This document shows, one piece after another, positions 49,366-60,965 of a stretch of 64,000 nucleotides of DNA (its first letter is position 1; every line of letters begins with the position of its first letter). The position numbers and the translations under genes are program-made. The stretch comes from Oasisia sp. SBJ-2009 (Eukaryota > Annelida > Polychaeta > Sabellida > Siboglinidae): contig OZ024861.1 of assembly GCA_964017155.1 (NCBI GenBank), positions 16,941,283 through 17,005,282 of the forward strand. Direction: 5' to 3'. The notes under the pieces were generated by a model. It made no database searches. It had not been told where the DNA came from and saw nothing but the letters and a program-made list of their open reading frames with translations.

Positions 49366-50585
49366 ATGGCCTCCTTATAATCAGTTTAAGTGTTCAATAT
49401 TCCTTCGTCCATTATACAGAATTGTTGATATTATAATAACGAATTGCTCATTATTCTGATGTTAAAGAATTTCTGTTTGAAAGGTTGCATATACAGGCAT
49501 GTGGTAAGTATATTGCCGTTTTCGTTTGTCGTATTTTTTGTTTATATGTGTGACATGTAATGTAAATTTATAGATGGCGACTTAGAAGAAGACACGGAAG
49601 AAGATGACGGAACATCTGAGACGGACCATACTGAAGGTAACGTATGATGGGATAACGGAGAAGAAATATACGTAATCCAAAATTAGACGATTTTTTGGAA
49701 TAGCAATAATGAAATATTCCACTGTTAAAGAAAGTAATTAGTTATTGTTTTACACTATTTGTGATGCTTTGGTATTAATTGAACACTTTATATCAATTAC
49801 AGTTCATGTATAGCTATATTATTAATTAGATTGGTTAAAACATAGAGCTAAACAATCAAATGTGCTAAACATACGATAGGATTGTTTTTACAATAATGAA
49901 TTGTGATCTTGTTTATGTGTGTGACACTTCCTTACATTTGGTAGAGTGCGCCATGGAAGAAAACAGGGACAAAAACGAAGAAACACCCGAGACAAGCCAC
50001 GCTGAAGGTGACTTATCATGTCAGAAATATGTCGTGAAAACAAATACACTGTAGATTTATTTTGAAAATGTTAAGTATGTTTTATTTGTGTTGATAAGCT
50101 CACTTCATATTTTATTTGAAAAAACATACTGTAATAAGAACAGTTGTACCATGTTTTGTTATAATACTCAATGATGTGCATTTGTTTAATTGTATTATCA
50201 TTCCGTTACCTAACATGGACAATGATGCAATTAATTAAGATGCGTTTAGATAAATCGTAGCTTCATTAGTATGATATATCGGTGTTATATGTCTACAAGG
50301 GACATACTATTTCGGTTAATTGAAACTGTACTTGAAAATTTGAAATTACAATACAAAATTGAAACTAAAACTGTTCCAGGAATGAAGAGAGCAAGGAAGC
50401 GAAAAGCCTGGACCAAAGATGAAATTGCGGCTGTTGCAGGTTTAAACAACATACTGTACTTCCGACTTCCGGGGAAAACGGACATTACTAATTTGCAATG
50501 GCGTCATGCTGTTTTGCAATCTCGCAGCTGGAACAACATCAAAGACTATTTAAGAAATAATCGTTCCAAGATTTTAAAGTTGTAG
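46158..50585 (+). CDS. Tyrosine recombinase with zinc-finger-like motifs and Myb-like tail
   Basis: Exons: 46158-46202 (MPRRKRRADDEVNIL, tentative GC donor), 46483-49270, 49574-49636, 49945-50007 and 50380-50585. All phases agree, giving about 1054 aa. The order is 33-bp-repeat region, then acidic Ser/Glu segments (SSSDYVPDS, SSDSDYVPNS). Two C2H2-like motifs follow: YCCYCLQPQSKLPRHLQTCH near 47565-47625, and CPYCYGYYVMKDLWKHRC near 47812-47866. The catalytic domain contains box I FNRRRQGEVSKM (48655), box II LKLRKQVAT (49019) and box III YMGHDIRVHRQYYRL (49096), with the GH and the nucleophile Tyr at usual spacing. The last exon encodes KRKAWTKDEIAAV...SRSWNNIKDYL, a SANT/Myb-like tail. Role: cutting and rejoining DNA of its own element. 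Reading frame and motifs are intact, so it may be active. Exon 1 is the least certain part. Confidence 0.85.
46483..47093 (+). repeat. 33-bp coding minisatellite (EEGQKQRDGGV)
   Basis: About 18 units of 33 bp encode an 11-residue repeat that alternates between KQRDG and TQGDG variants. It stays in frame within the recombinase exon. All three forward frames and one reverse frame are open across it because the period is a multiple of three, so the other long frames are shadows. Confidence 0.95.
49292..49362. repeat. (AT)n tract in intron after the main recombinase exon
   Basis: AT repeat starting 21 bp after the donor GTAAGT at 49271. The open frame running through it (ending 49380) is read-through of the intron. 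Confidence 0.95.
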
Positions 50586-52200
50586 TGCAACCAGGCGGTG
50601 TTGCAACCAAGACGCTTGTCGGGGGTGGAATGTTACACATACTCAGACATTTATGAATGTTAATATCTTCATTATTGCGATGTTATTCTATCTTTTTCTC
50701 CCCTAAAAGTGTGTTCTTTTAAGTTCTTGAGGGCAGCTGTTGCCACGTCATAATTCGTCCTTACATTATCCATTGAATTATGAAAAAGAATGTACAGGTG
50801 AAGACATAATATTGCAACGGATATAATAACTATATATCGATGGCTCTATTTGCCAAATTGAACGCAAATAATACGTAAATAAATTTCAGATGTGTTTCAT
50901 CAATTGAAAGTCCTCAATCGTACGGTCCAGATCATGCTGTATGTTAAATTATCTGTGTCTGCTGTTTGGTAATACAGTGTATGCATATCCTCGGTTGTAA
51001 GTCTTCGATCGTACAGTCCAGACAATGTTATATATATATATATATTATATGTATATACATACATTTTTTATGTGTGAGTGTCCTCGGTTAGATCAGTGTG
51101 CCCTTGGTTGTTAATCCTTCATTGTATTACTGAACTCGTTGGAGTGAAAACGTGTCGACTAGATAAACAAAATGTGTCCTCACTCGTATTGTCCAGATCG
51201 TAAAGTGTATAAACATATGTGTGTCCTCGGTTATAAATTCTTCAATGAATAATGACGAATGGACGATGACTGTTACCAGAGTATCCTCTATTAGACAGGA
51301 AAGCGTATTAATTATTAAGCATTAATTTGTAGTTACATTTCATGACATTATATTTTGTTACATTGATGTAGGTATTTGGAATGCGAATAAAGCATCTAAC
51401 ATATACGAATGTTAATATCTTCATTATTCCGATGTCATTCTACATTTTTATCCCCTAAAATGTATTGTTTTAAGTTCTTCAGGGCAGCTGTTGCCATATC
51501 CTAACTCGTCCTTACACCAGCCAATGAATGGTAAAACAATTTCCAGGCGAAACGTAATATCAATGTGTTGAAGGTTCCATTTGCAAACAGGACGCTTATA
51601 ATGCGTAAAGAATTGTGAGTCCTCGGTTACAAACGTGTTTCCTCAATTGAAAGTCCTCGATCGTACGGGCCAGATCATGCTGTATGTTAAATTATGTGTG
51701 TCTTCTGTTTGGTAATATGCATATGTAAGACTTACAACTGAGGATGTGTGTATTGCCAAACAGAGGACACATAATTTAGCCTATGTAATATGCGTGTGTG
51801 TGTACATATATTTGTATGTGTGTCCTCGGTTGTTAGTCCTCCATTGTATGGCTCAAATCGTGAAAGTGTAAACGTGTCTCTTGGAATAGATAAAAAAAAG
51901 TGTCCTCAATTGTATGGTCCAGATCATACAGTGTATAAACGTATGTGCGTCCTCGGTTGTAAGTCCTCGATTGTATAAAGAAGAACGAACGATGTGTTAC
52001 CAAGTGTGTTACCAGAGTGTCCTCTATTAGATAGGAATGCGTCAAAAGTATTAAATTTAGTTAAATTGCTTTAAACTATATTTTGTTACAATTGTGTAGT
52101 TATTTAGAATGCAAATAAAGCATCTTTGACAAATTCCCACACCAATTGACATTATTAACGACGTCCTCGGTTTGGGAGGTTGGAACGTAAGTCCTCGGTT
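50586..52200 (+). repeat. 3' subterminal region with repeated TCCTCGGTT motifs
   Basis: After the stop the sequence is non-coding. From about 50900 it holds diverged repeats of GTCCTCGGTTGTAAG followed by TCCTCGATYGTA, including copies near 50989, 51085, 51223, 51631, 51825, 51945 and finally 52163 and 52191. One stretch near 51725-51775 has the motif in reverse (ACAACTGAGGA, CAGAGGACAC). The left end has the complement, AACCGAGGAC, at 44812, 44845 and 44863. Confidence 0.8.
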
Positions 52201-52213
52201 CGAACCCTAGACA

Positions 52214-52215
<2 letters not shown>

Positions 52216-52292
<77 letters not shown>

Positions 52293-52300
52293 GTGTGTGT
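52216..52300. repeat. (GT)n microsatellite, right border of recombinase element
   Basis: Almost pure GT; the host duplicon sequence resumes directly after it. Confidence 0.95.
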
Positions 52301-53570
52301 AGGTGTCATGAAACTAAACATAAATCATCATGTTGGAATTAAAACCAATCGCTCGACTGAAAATGCGAAACTCTATTTACAATACTACCTGTAAAATACA
52401 TGTACATACGTGTTGCTTACTGTTCCCATAACCCGACTGAATTATAGGTTCAATGCATGAATCAATGTGGTATGAATCAACTTCAGCGTTTGCTCTTGTG
52501 TGGCATTATCGAGGTTATTAGGCGGAATTTCAAAGATACCAATATTTAATATATTGCTGTGATTTATTGTAATTGCATTGTTCCCAGTGTAATACTTTGC
52601 TTTCACGTCTGCCATTTTAAAAGATGGCGGTCGTCAATACAAATGTCACAATATCTCATAAACTACATCACATTGAGCAGTAATGTTGATGCTATTGGAT
52701 AGCTTGGTGGATAGCGATATACAGCAATGCACACTTTACCTTCATTAACATTCATACATCCGCCATTTTTAAAGATGGCGCCGGCTCAGCCATTTACCCA
52801 TATCTTAAGAACTACGTAATCTAGAGTCAAAACACTTAAAGTATTACTTTTGACTTATCCGCCATTCTAATAGATGGCCCCATCAAACGGCACTATTCTA
52901 TAATTGAAGAGAGCCTGATATCCCTATGTTTTACGACTTACGTATCGTCGAACCTTGAAGATGATGTAGAAATACAAATGTTTGGAGGCAACGATTTAAA
53001 ATGGCTCTTAGATATGTTTGTAAAACGGACACAGTTGGCCAATTCAAACATTGGTTTATTGATTTCAAAATTATGCCATAGCATATTGAAAACTCTTTTT
53101 ATATTATTTTCAGGCGACGTTTTTAAAGATGTTATCTAAATATTCTGTATACCGGACGGCCAATTCAAATTACTAAAAACAAACAATCCATACTACGAAC
53201 TCCCGTTCCCATTGTTAAAATGGCAGCTAAATCACTCTGGGACCAAATATAAAAATGGCAACAAGGGTTTTTAAACTATATATATATACTATTTAGATGA
53301 TTTAAAAAACTGTTGACAAGATTATACCCAAAAAATATGAGAAGATTAAATTATTTGACATTTACCGACGGAATATAAGATACGATTTCAACACGATGGA
53401 ACGATACCTCGTCAAATGCATGCAAACCACCACACTACGATACACAGGATCCCTGATCAAAGGGACGGTGATTCAAAACATTCTCGTTTTACAGCATTTT
53501 CCCTACGTAATGATGTGAAAAGGAGAACATGTATTGTGTTCTTCAATTTGCTTGGTGTTGACATTCATCG
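52301..53570. other. Downstream flank of subtype B GPCR
   Basis: Matches 12697-13553 with an extra block at about 52500-52970 that the first copy lacks (it resumes at 'gaaatacaaatgtttggaggc' in both). The extra block contains repeated 'gccatttttaaagatggc'-type text near 52612-52625, 52762-52780 and 52860-52876. No supported gene. Confidence 0.7.
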
Positions 53571-54548
53571 TTAGCGGATACAGGCGTAGATTGTACCGAA
53601 CATGTGGAAGACCTTTCGTCGTACAGACTTGAAGAGCAGCAAATACAGCAGACTGTTCACAAATGTGTTGCTTTCAAATACCCACATGCTAACGAAGCTA
53701 AACCCATATGGAATATGATATGCAGTGAGAAAGCGCAGGACAATAAATGCAAAGATAGGAGTGTTGAGAACAAGCGACACCACACAAATGATGATCACGT
53801 TTCGTGAAGACCGTATCGCGTGAACCGTAACGAAACCGGTCTTTCCGATGAAACTGTTACCAACTGCAATAGACTGTTCGAGAGCAGAAATCTGCCGATG
53901 AGTACGCACTACCACGACGATTATGCGTACTGTTCCATACAAGATTAGTGAGACCGGAATAACCACGGCAATTACGAAATGTGCTACGTAAAACGTCGCT
54001 AGATTTTCATTTTGTGGCATACGGTGTGTGCACATCATTGTATTCCAAGTTATGTTCGCGTTAAAGTTACCGAGGGCAAGCAAGCAGCCAATAATCCAGT
54101 TCATGCCAATGATGACGTAGCAGCATTTGCGAGTGAGAAGTTGTTCGACCCTAAAAGGTTTCAGAATGACGATCGTTTTGGAGATTGTCAGCCAGCACAG
54201 GCAGTACATTGAGTTGAAACCAAACCACCACATAGTAAAGGCGTATACGTTCGGAAGGAGACCCACCATTTCTGCGACTTCGGGAGTTGCCCGGGAGCAC
54301 AGGGCGGCGCTGATGGGCATGAAGGTACACCCGGCAGCGAGGTCGGACACCGACAGCGAGAACATGAATAGGCTGGTGCGATCTTCTCGTAGCTGAGGGT
54401 ATCGTGCGATCACAATGATCACGAGCGAATTCATAATCACATTCAGTACGATTATTACGCAGATCACCGCCAATTTAGTGTCGTTCGCGTTCAATATGCG
54501 AACGCATTCCTTGTTAAATGACTGCGATTCGTTAGTGCAGTTATCCAT
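53571..54548 (-). CDS. Class A-like orphan GPCR, subtype B, intact second copy
   Basis: A 325-residue receptor nearly identical to that at 13554-14537 and in the same orientation. All landmarks are kept: NCT and NES sites, SDLAAG in TM2, ISKTIVILKPF after TM3, LNTP in TM6, NSLLY in TM7 and FKSVRRKVF. It ends two residues earlier because GAA is TAA (...YACIR). By my count about 15 residues differ. Several cluster in intracellular loop 3 (ALEQSIAVGNSFIGK versus ALEQSLADGNISIGK). Both copies keep full frames, which argues for recent duplication or retained function. Confidence 0.88.
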   Translation of the reverse strand: MDNCTNESQSFNKECVRILNANDTKLAVICVIIVLNVIMNSLVIIVIARYPQLREDRTSLFMFSLSVSDLAAGCTFMPISAALCSRATPEVAEMVGLLPNVYAFTMWWFGFNSMYCLCWLTISKTIVILKPFRVEQLLTRKCCYVIIGMNWIIGCLLALGNFNANITWNTMMCTHRMPQNENLATFYVAHFVIAVVIPVSLILYGTVRIIVVVVRTHRQISALEQSIAVGNSFIGKTGFVTVHAIRSSRNVIIICVVSLVLNTPIFAFIVLRFLTAYHIPYGFSFVSMWVFESNTFVNSLLYLLLFKSVRRKVFHMFGTIYACIR

Positions 54549-56020
54549 GGCGCAGATCGTTTGTTACTGTGTATGACACTGTCAGTCCTGCCTGGTCAGT
54601 TCTAAATATCTTTCCGTCTGTGAGGATGGATAGTGCTGAGAATGTTCTTACAACAGACACATTGTGTAACTGCGCCTTGCAAAGATGCACGATAACGACC
54701 GATTACACGAAATAACTGATTTTACTTATCGGATGATCGCCATTTGATCTCAATGACGGACGTAACTTCTGTGCTGCCTCCTTCGTCTTCGCTTTCCATG
54801 AATGACATATGCAAGTTGCACGAGCTTACACAACATATGTTCACGTAGATTCATAAAAATCACGAAATGTTAATTTATCATATAAATCAGTCAATCCGAC
54901 TGTGCACTGCCTGTTCATAATTATTGCAGTCTACAACGTATACGCATATGTTGATTTCGAATTTTTCAGCTTTACGAAGCCACGTTTAGCTAAACACAGT
55001 CATCCGGAGTCTGTCGTCTAAGCAGATTAACATACAACCGATGCCAGATCTTTCAAACTGTCGGTATTTATATGGAGATATTATATAATCAATACTCAAT
55101 TGGATTGCATTTCTAGTTCGTCATTGGTTGCTTCCACCACGCAATCATCCTCCTGCAAATAAAACCGCTGATGGCAATGTCTTAATAACATGAGAAACAA
55201 TATTCCGGGCTTCTGATGACTTCATTTCCACGTAAATGAGCAACAGATGAAAGGCGTAATATATCCAAGAAAAATAATCAAAGTAGCCCATTGTGCAGAA
55301 TTGAATATGTAGAATTCACACGCTCGCAGTTGAGAGCGATGTCTTGTGGCGTCTTAGAGATTCAGAGGAAATGTTCAGACATACTTCTTTGTTCGTATTC
55401 CACGTTCCTAGACAAATGGTCGGAGCATGCGAATCTGGACCTGTATGGTACGTTGGCCGATCAATCTTGATCAATAAATATCGGTTCGTGTATTGTTGGA
55501 GAAAACAGAAGAACGAAACACAAAACAAACATAATATCAACAACAACAACAAATAATAGTAATAATAATCTAAGCAAAAATAAATAGAGATCTAAAAAGA
55601 AAAAGAAAAACGAATAGAGGAATGCGTGAATTTGCTTCATTTATTGTGTTAAGATGCAATTACAATATTTCAAATTTAGTGAAGTGTTAGGTAGATTGTA
55701 TTAGTAATGTATGTGTATCAAGAATGTTGTATTACAACTTTTCGTCAAAACGCAAAAGTCGTTTTTTTTAAATCGTATATTCAGAGTGATAAATATTTAT
55801 TATCAAAACAGCAGTAAGAGAGAACGGGGTAAGTTGTAACAGAGGGCTTGCAGATAAAACTGTTATTGCAAATTTATCAGCCGGGCGACAGTATATTCAC
55901 CGATAGATTTGAGCATATCACGTCTAATTGCACGTGAATCCGCCGACACGCCATCGATTTACGACATTTTAGAGAAAAATGATACTATTATTGACTTTCT
56001 CTAGATCTAAAGGTTAAGTA
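54549..56020. other. Upstream flank of subtype B GPCR
   Basis: Near-copy of 14538-15952, continuing at 55916-56020 with sequence equivalent to 22503-22580. The TATA-like block is at 55065-55073. No supported gene. Confidence 0.7.
55065..55073 (-). promoter_or_regulatory. Candidate TATA box of subtype B GPCR
   Basis: ATATAAATA on the - strand, followed by CCGACAGTTTGAAAG, about 520 bp upstream of the ATG at 54548. The position is conserved in the other B unit. Confidence 0.35.

Positions 56021-56081
<61 letters not shown>
56021..56081. repeat. (AT)n microsatellite
   Basis: Paralogous to 3623-3671 and 22585-22651. It is followed at 56100-56103 by an unoccupied TTAA, the second empty site for the 11.5-kb transposon. 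Confidence 0.95.
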
Positions 56082-56085
<4 letters not shown>

Positions 56086-57433
56086 CATTTTTTATCTACT
56101 TAATAAACAAATAAATGTGGTTATTAGTATAATGTTGCTACAGGTTTTGAAGTACGGTTTTGGCAATCGCGGGTTTTTGCGAGCGAGATAGTATCGGGAC
56201 AAGTTGCAATACTCCTCTCGGGGCAAATTGTAACACAGTTAGAACATGACCCACGGTTTTTGTTTTCCTGTGTAACCTTAAAGATTACCTTTCATTCAAA
56301 ATCGAGCATGACATTAGCCATAGTGTTTTCCTCATTATACGAGTGCTTAATCCAGCACTGATGCCCAATAATTAAAACAATTGCAGTTATACAATTTAAA
56401 ACATATAATAGGATTTTGCGATGTTTAGTTTGTATGCTAAAAATAGTAACTTGATGGGGACCTCATTCAAGTTCATTCACTTATATACACCACTCTACAC
56501 ACAGGGCATGCCATATATAATTTTGAAGAGGTAGCGCAGTTTGAACATTCATAATTTGGTGGTGTGACCTTCATTTTACGTTTCCTTCATCATGCGACAT
56601 CGCATTGGCGTAGCCATGATTTACAGGGAGACAATAGGCTTTCTCATTTCTAAAGGTGTATCTTATACCCCACGACTAATATTGTATAATGTTTGCAGGG
56701 TGGCGCAATTTCAAACATTGATTACATGACAGTGACACTGTTTGGTTATCGCACCACACATACTCCACCAATCTCGTTGTGGTTACATTATACATACATT
56801 ATTCTGGTGACCCGACAGGTGTGTTGGGTCGATGCCAATCATCTACAGCTCGTCGTATGCTCCACACGAGACTGCTACTTCACACACAGATTATTGATAT
56901 CGTGTAACATATCCGTCATTGTGAAAGTATGATGTCTACATTAATGCACATTTACAGTAGACATGGCGCGTTCCCGGTTATTATGCGGCGCAATGATCAC
57001 ATGTTCTTGGCCTTTGAACACACCCACAGCTCAGACACAGGCTACGCTTACGCGACTACACGGTCAACCTTCATTTGTGCAGATACCGATACTGGATTTC
57101 TTACGACTGAATTTACATCTCACTTACCCTCTATCTCAATAACAACCTTATCGACTGTGTCCACCTGAGAATATGTAGAAATATCGATAAAATCTAACAT
57201 GTCCGTCAATGTGAAGGCATAATATGTACATTAATGTGCATTTATAGCCGATGGGACGTCGACTGGTGGCCCGACAGGTGTGCTGGCTCGATGCCGGGAA
57301 CGGATTTAGTTCCGGTTTGTCATGTCAAGATACGCGAAAGTAGTTCCGGTTTGTCAAGTCAGGCTCAAAATACGGCTGGTAAAAAGGTCCACGTTTTATC
57401 AAATTAATCAATAGCTAACACGTACAATCAGCA
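56082..57433. other. End of the GPCR duplicon and unknown sequence
   Basis: Homology to 3704-4200 fades near 56600. The segments 56810-56970 and 57200-57295 share diverged blocks ('cccgacaggtgtg', 'acattaatg') in swapped order. No supported gene. Confidence 0.55.
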
Positions 57434-59033
57434 TGGCTGAAGGGGGAACAGGTACAGAACATATCCGAAGTGGCAGAACAGTAAAACCCCCACAAAAATA
57501 CAGCGAATTTGAAAACGATGCAAACGGCCGCCGCCCTAGCAGAGATCGGTTGCTAGGCGCAACGCATCAGTCGACCAACAGGTGAAGGCCGGGGTCACGA
57601 AGAATCAGTCTAGAGCATTATCAGGATAGTGACATAGACATTGAAGAGCCGTCAGAGAAATGTGACACCGCTCCAGCAAGAAAGCCAAAAGGTCAGTGTG
57701 TCAAAGAAAATATACCGACAATTTGAGACTAACGATAACGCCGCCGACCCCGCCCTGCGGCTCGAGTACTACCAGTCCAGTAATTGTCACAATAAAGGAA
57801 ATCCCGAGCCCAAGACATTTACCATGCAAAATAAACTATGCTGTTGATCATCAAACTGCATACCGTGATGAAGATAAAGTGACATTTGATCGCCCACAGA
57901 CACAGTCAATCAGGGCCAGTGACAGTCATAAGAGGTGTGGCCAATGTAAACGAAAGTGGGAGGTGCTAAAATGTGAAAGATGCCTAGAAATAGCGGGTGC
58001 GAAATGCCAGAGGATGGACACGGCCCATCTACTTATTCTTTACCAGTATGATGTCAGCTGGTTTTGTAAAACAAAATGCGCACCAAAAGTATTAAACGTC
58101 ATTCACTCAAACAAAGAAATAGAAGATCGATGTGCAGAACACATGTCACGGATCACAAAACGCATAACCCGAGTAGAAACGGCACTTGAAAAAGCAACAA
58201 AGGCAGATTTGGAGAACAGTACACAGGAAATAAACACACAGCTACGTACACTACGACAACATATCAAAAAGCTGACACAACATCAAGTACAAACTACAAG
58301 CACTCACCCAACAATGACAGCACCAATCAACCAAGACCTGCCTTCAGTAGTGAAGGAAGAAATACCCGAAAGAGAATAGATAATGGCAAAAACTCAATAA
58401 AAAACCATCAATGGAATTCAAGAGCGCGAACAGGACCTACACGAAGTCAAACAAATGGTATCAACATGCCTAAAGGTAGATATGTAACACCTGAACAAGT
58501 CACCCGGCTAGATCACACCAAGTCCAGAATAATTATTGCAGTCATGAACAATATGAATGATAAAAAGAAAGTACTAAGCAAAGTCAAAGAAATCCGAAAC
58601 AGCACAAAGGAAAAGTACAAGAGAGTCGTCATTAGACCAGATCTAACACCACGACAGAGACCAACTTCAAAACACTTACTAGCACAGCTGAAGCGGAGAC
58701 GAGAAGACAACCTGAACAAGATCTACACAATCTACAGAACCGAAATCGTTGAGATCCAATAAACACGAAAGCCCACACTGCACATGTGCATAGAAACTGC
58801 ACACTATTGCTAACGACTATGATATGATTGCTCTGAATGAGATAAAACCAAAGAAAGGAAGTCCACCAAGCCTGGAAATCCTCCAGATACCAGGGTTTTA
58901 CCTGTTCATGAATGACCTACAACAATCAGATACACGGTGTACATGCATCTATGTCAGGACTGAAATAAAGACATGCCAATGTAACCACCCATCCACCCAA
59001 ATATTGACCAATTCGCTGATGCATCAGCCTTGA
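57434..59033 (+). pseudogene. CR1-like LINE remnant: PHD-type ORF1 and endonuclease start
   Basis: ATG at 57434 opens MAEGGTGTEHIRSGRTVKPP, which resembles the start of ORF1 proteins. After frameshifts and a stop, 57696-58379 encodes a PHD-like zinc motif (CGQCKRKWEVLKCERC...WFCKTKC), then a coiled-coil-like stretch (IEDRCAEHMSRI...LRTLRQHIKKL). 58466-58762 continues ORF1 (RLDHTKSRIIIAVMNN, TPRQRPTSKHLLAQLKRRRE), a helical RNA-binding-type tail. 58824-59033 is the start of an APE endonuclease (ALNEIKPKKGS, LQIPGFYLFMND) that breaks off; no reverse transcriptase follows. ORF1 binds the element RNA in such LINEs. Dead and truncated. Confidence 0.78.
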
Positions 59034-60965
59034 CTATGCAAACCGGACAAAAACATGAGACAAAAATACATCAATAGAGAAACTGCAACATCAGAAAATA
59101 AACTTTGAGACGGTCTCAATGCTCAATCTTGGGCACCTATTGACCGGACATGATGTAAGGTAAGATATTGGTGTAAGAAATGGCCCGCGATTTCTTGCCG
59201 CGAAATGATCACATGGTGTTAGTTAGGCGGGTAAAATATGTTACATTGTATCGTATTCAGCCGAGCAATTAAGGCTGGTGTCACTTGGTGAATGTTGTTG
59301 TGTGTTTATTTATCAAATTAATGAATTGTATTTAATCGAATTTTATTTTAGTTACATATACACATTTGTGAACATATTTATTACTATTAATTGCTTCTGC
59401 TGCTGCCGCTGCTACAGGTACTGCATTCGAGAGTGAGATTAGTATAGTGGTCATGCATGATTTACTGTGTTTGTTTAATGTAATATGCATTCAGGTTTTC
59501 TCCAAAAACATTGGTGTGGTGACATATGCTATAAGTGGTAGTTGGAAAAGTTATGCAAAATCAGGACAAGTGGCGACAACTCCCACAGTCCCAGCTGACC
59601 CAATGAAGAGTAATTGCAACAGAAGAAAAGGTAGTGTCACATAAAATGAACGTCTATAATAATTACAACTGCATAATAATTATTTCTTATTACTGATGCC
59701 AAAAACTGAAAACTAGCTGCAGGCTGTGTTACGTGAGTCAACAAAATTATAGTCTTATGTCAAAGTTACGTTTATTCACATAGACTATGATTATTGTCAA
59801 TGACAAGATTCTTGTTCGATGCACTGCAAAGGAATGAATAGCATATCTAAAGAAAACGTACAGGCTGACACAGAAAACCCATACAATTGTATTTTTTTTA
59901 TTGTATATTTAAATCGTTCCAGTAGTTTCCATGGAATTGGTATTAGAATAGCATCTCCCTCACAAGTGTGTTGCTTAACGAATTTATTACGAGGAGATAG
60001 CGATGTGTCAATGAAATAATTTGTTCTGCATCCGCTCGTGCACCTTCATTACTCTGAGTATGAAATTCAAATAGGCTATTAAAATAGTACAGAATTTGGA
60101 ATGTTTTCATAAGTTTTCCTTATTCTTGTAACTTACGAAGATGACAATTCCGCATTTTGGATACTGCTGGTTGCTTTGTTGTCTTGCGTGCCTGTTTGCC
60201 TGCATAAGGAGTGTTGCCCCAATCTGAAACATATGAAAGGTGTCGGCAATAAATTAATGACTATATACTCTTGTCTATGAGCAATGCATCATAACTGAAA
60301 GGCTATTTAAAAAGAAAGGACGGACGGTAATACTCATAGCAAGCCAACATCATAATTATACATACATAGCCACAAATACTCACAAATACTCAGCCATATA
60401 ATGTTGTAATGGACAACGGTACATACTAACAATCAAGTGCTTTAATCAAAACATTTAAACTGCAGTGATTAATAAGAAGAAATAAAACAGTTTATTTTAA
60501 TCAATGATTTCAATTTAAAAAATCCTTTGCTTTCAGCTTGATTTAAATCACCAAGAGTACAATATTAATAACAGTATTTTAGTTTTGGGATGACTATTCA
60601 CACACATGGTCAATGTTACACTGGCACACTAGCTAACCATCATTGGAGAACAAAATAGTTAGGCATAACTGTTAATATTGCATGAAGAAAGCACAATACC
60701 CACGTGTAGGTTTAAGCCTTTCTGAAGGGTATTTGAAAATAATAATTATGGTAGCACTGTTTATATTTACACTAGCACTGTATATAGTATAAATCTATGC
60801 CACTATGTTTGTGTTTACACTAGCAGTATATATAGTAGAAATCTACGTGTTGTGATGATCGTCAGATGTAAATAGCCTAGACTGAGTAGATAGAATGACC
60901 AGGTCTATGCCTATGCATATGCAGTGGCCGATGGCTATGCTTTCGGCTATGGCAGTTATATCTAT
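59034..60965. other. AT-rich sequence, no confirmed gene
   Basis: Nothing recognisable beyond one possible exon at 59495-59630. Confidence 0.5.
59495..59630 (+). other. Possible isolated exon
   Basis: Acceptor 'tgcattcag' and donor AAAAG|GTAGTG bracket an open 136-bp stretch reading VFSKNIGVVTYAISGSWKSY and so on. No family is recognised and no partner exon was found. Confidence 0.25.

Larger units (their letters stand above)
44807..52215 (+). mobile_element. Crypton-like tyrosine-recombinase element
   Basis: In the other unit (12600-12720) the GT tract runs straight into 'gtgtcataaaagtaacc'. Here the continuation ('gtgtcatgaaactaaac') appears only at 52304, so about 7.4 kb is inserted at the GT tract. 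TATG lies at both borders (44803-44806 and 52216-52219), but GT tracts make such a match cheap. Near the ends AACCGAGGACTTA (44812) faces its complement TAAGTCCTCGGTT (52188-52200). More copies of the motif lie at both subterminal regions. The cargo is a single spliced recombinase gene. Fungal Cryptons are tyrosine-recombinase elements without terminal repeats, so the inverted motifs are notable. Confidence 0.8.

Noticed and set aside
52188..52212. tRNA box-B-like GGTTCGAACCC
   Set aside because: No box A or cloverleaf around it; it is part of the recombinase element's end motif.
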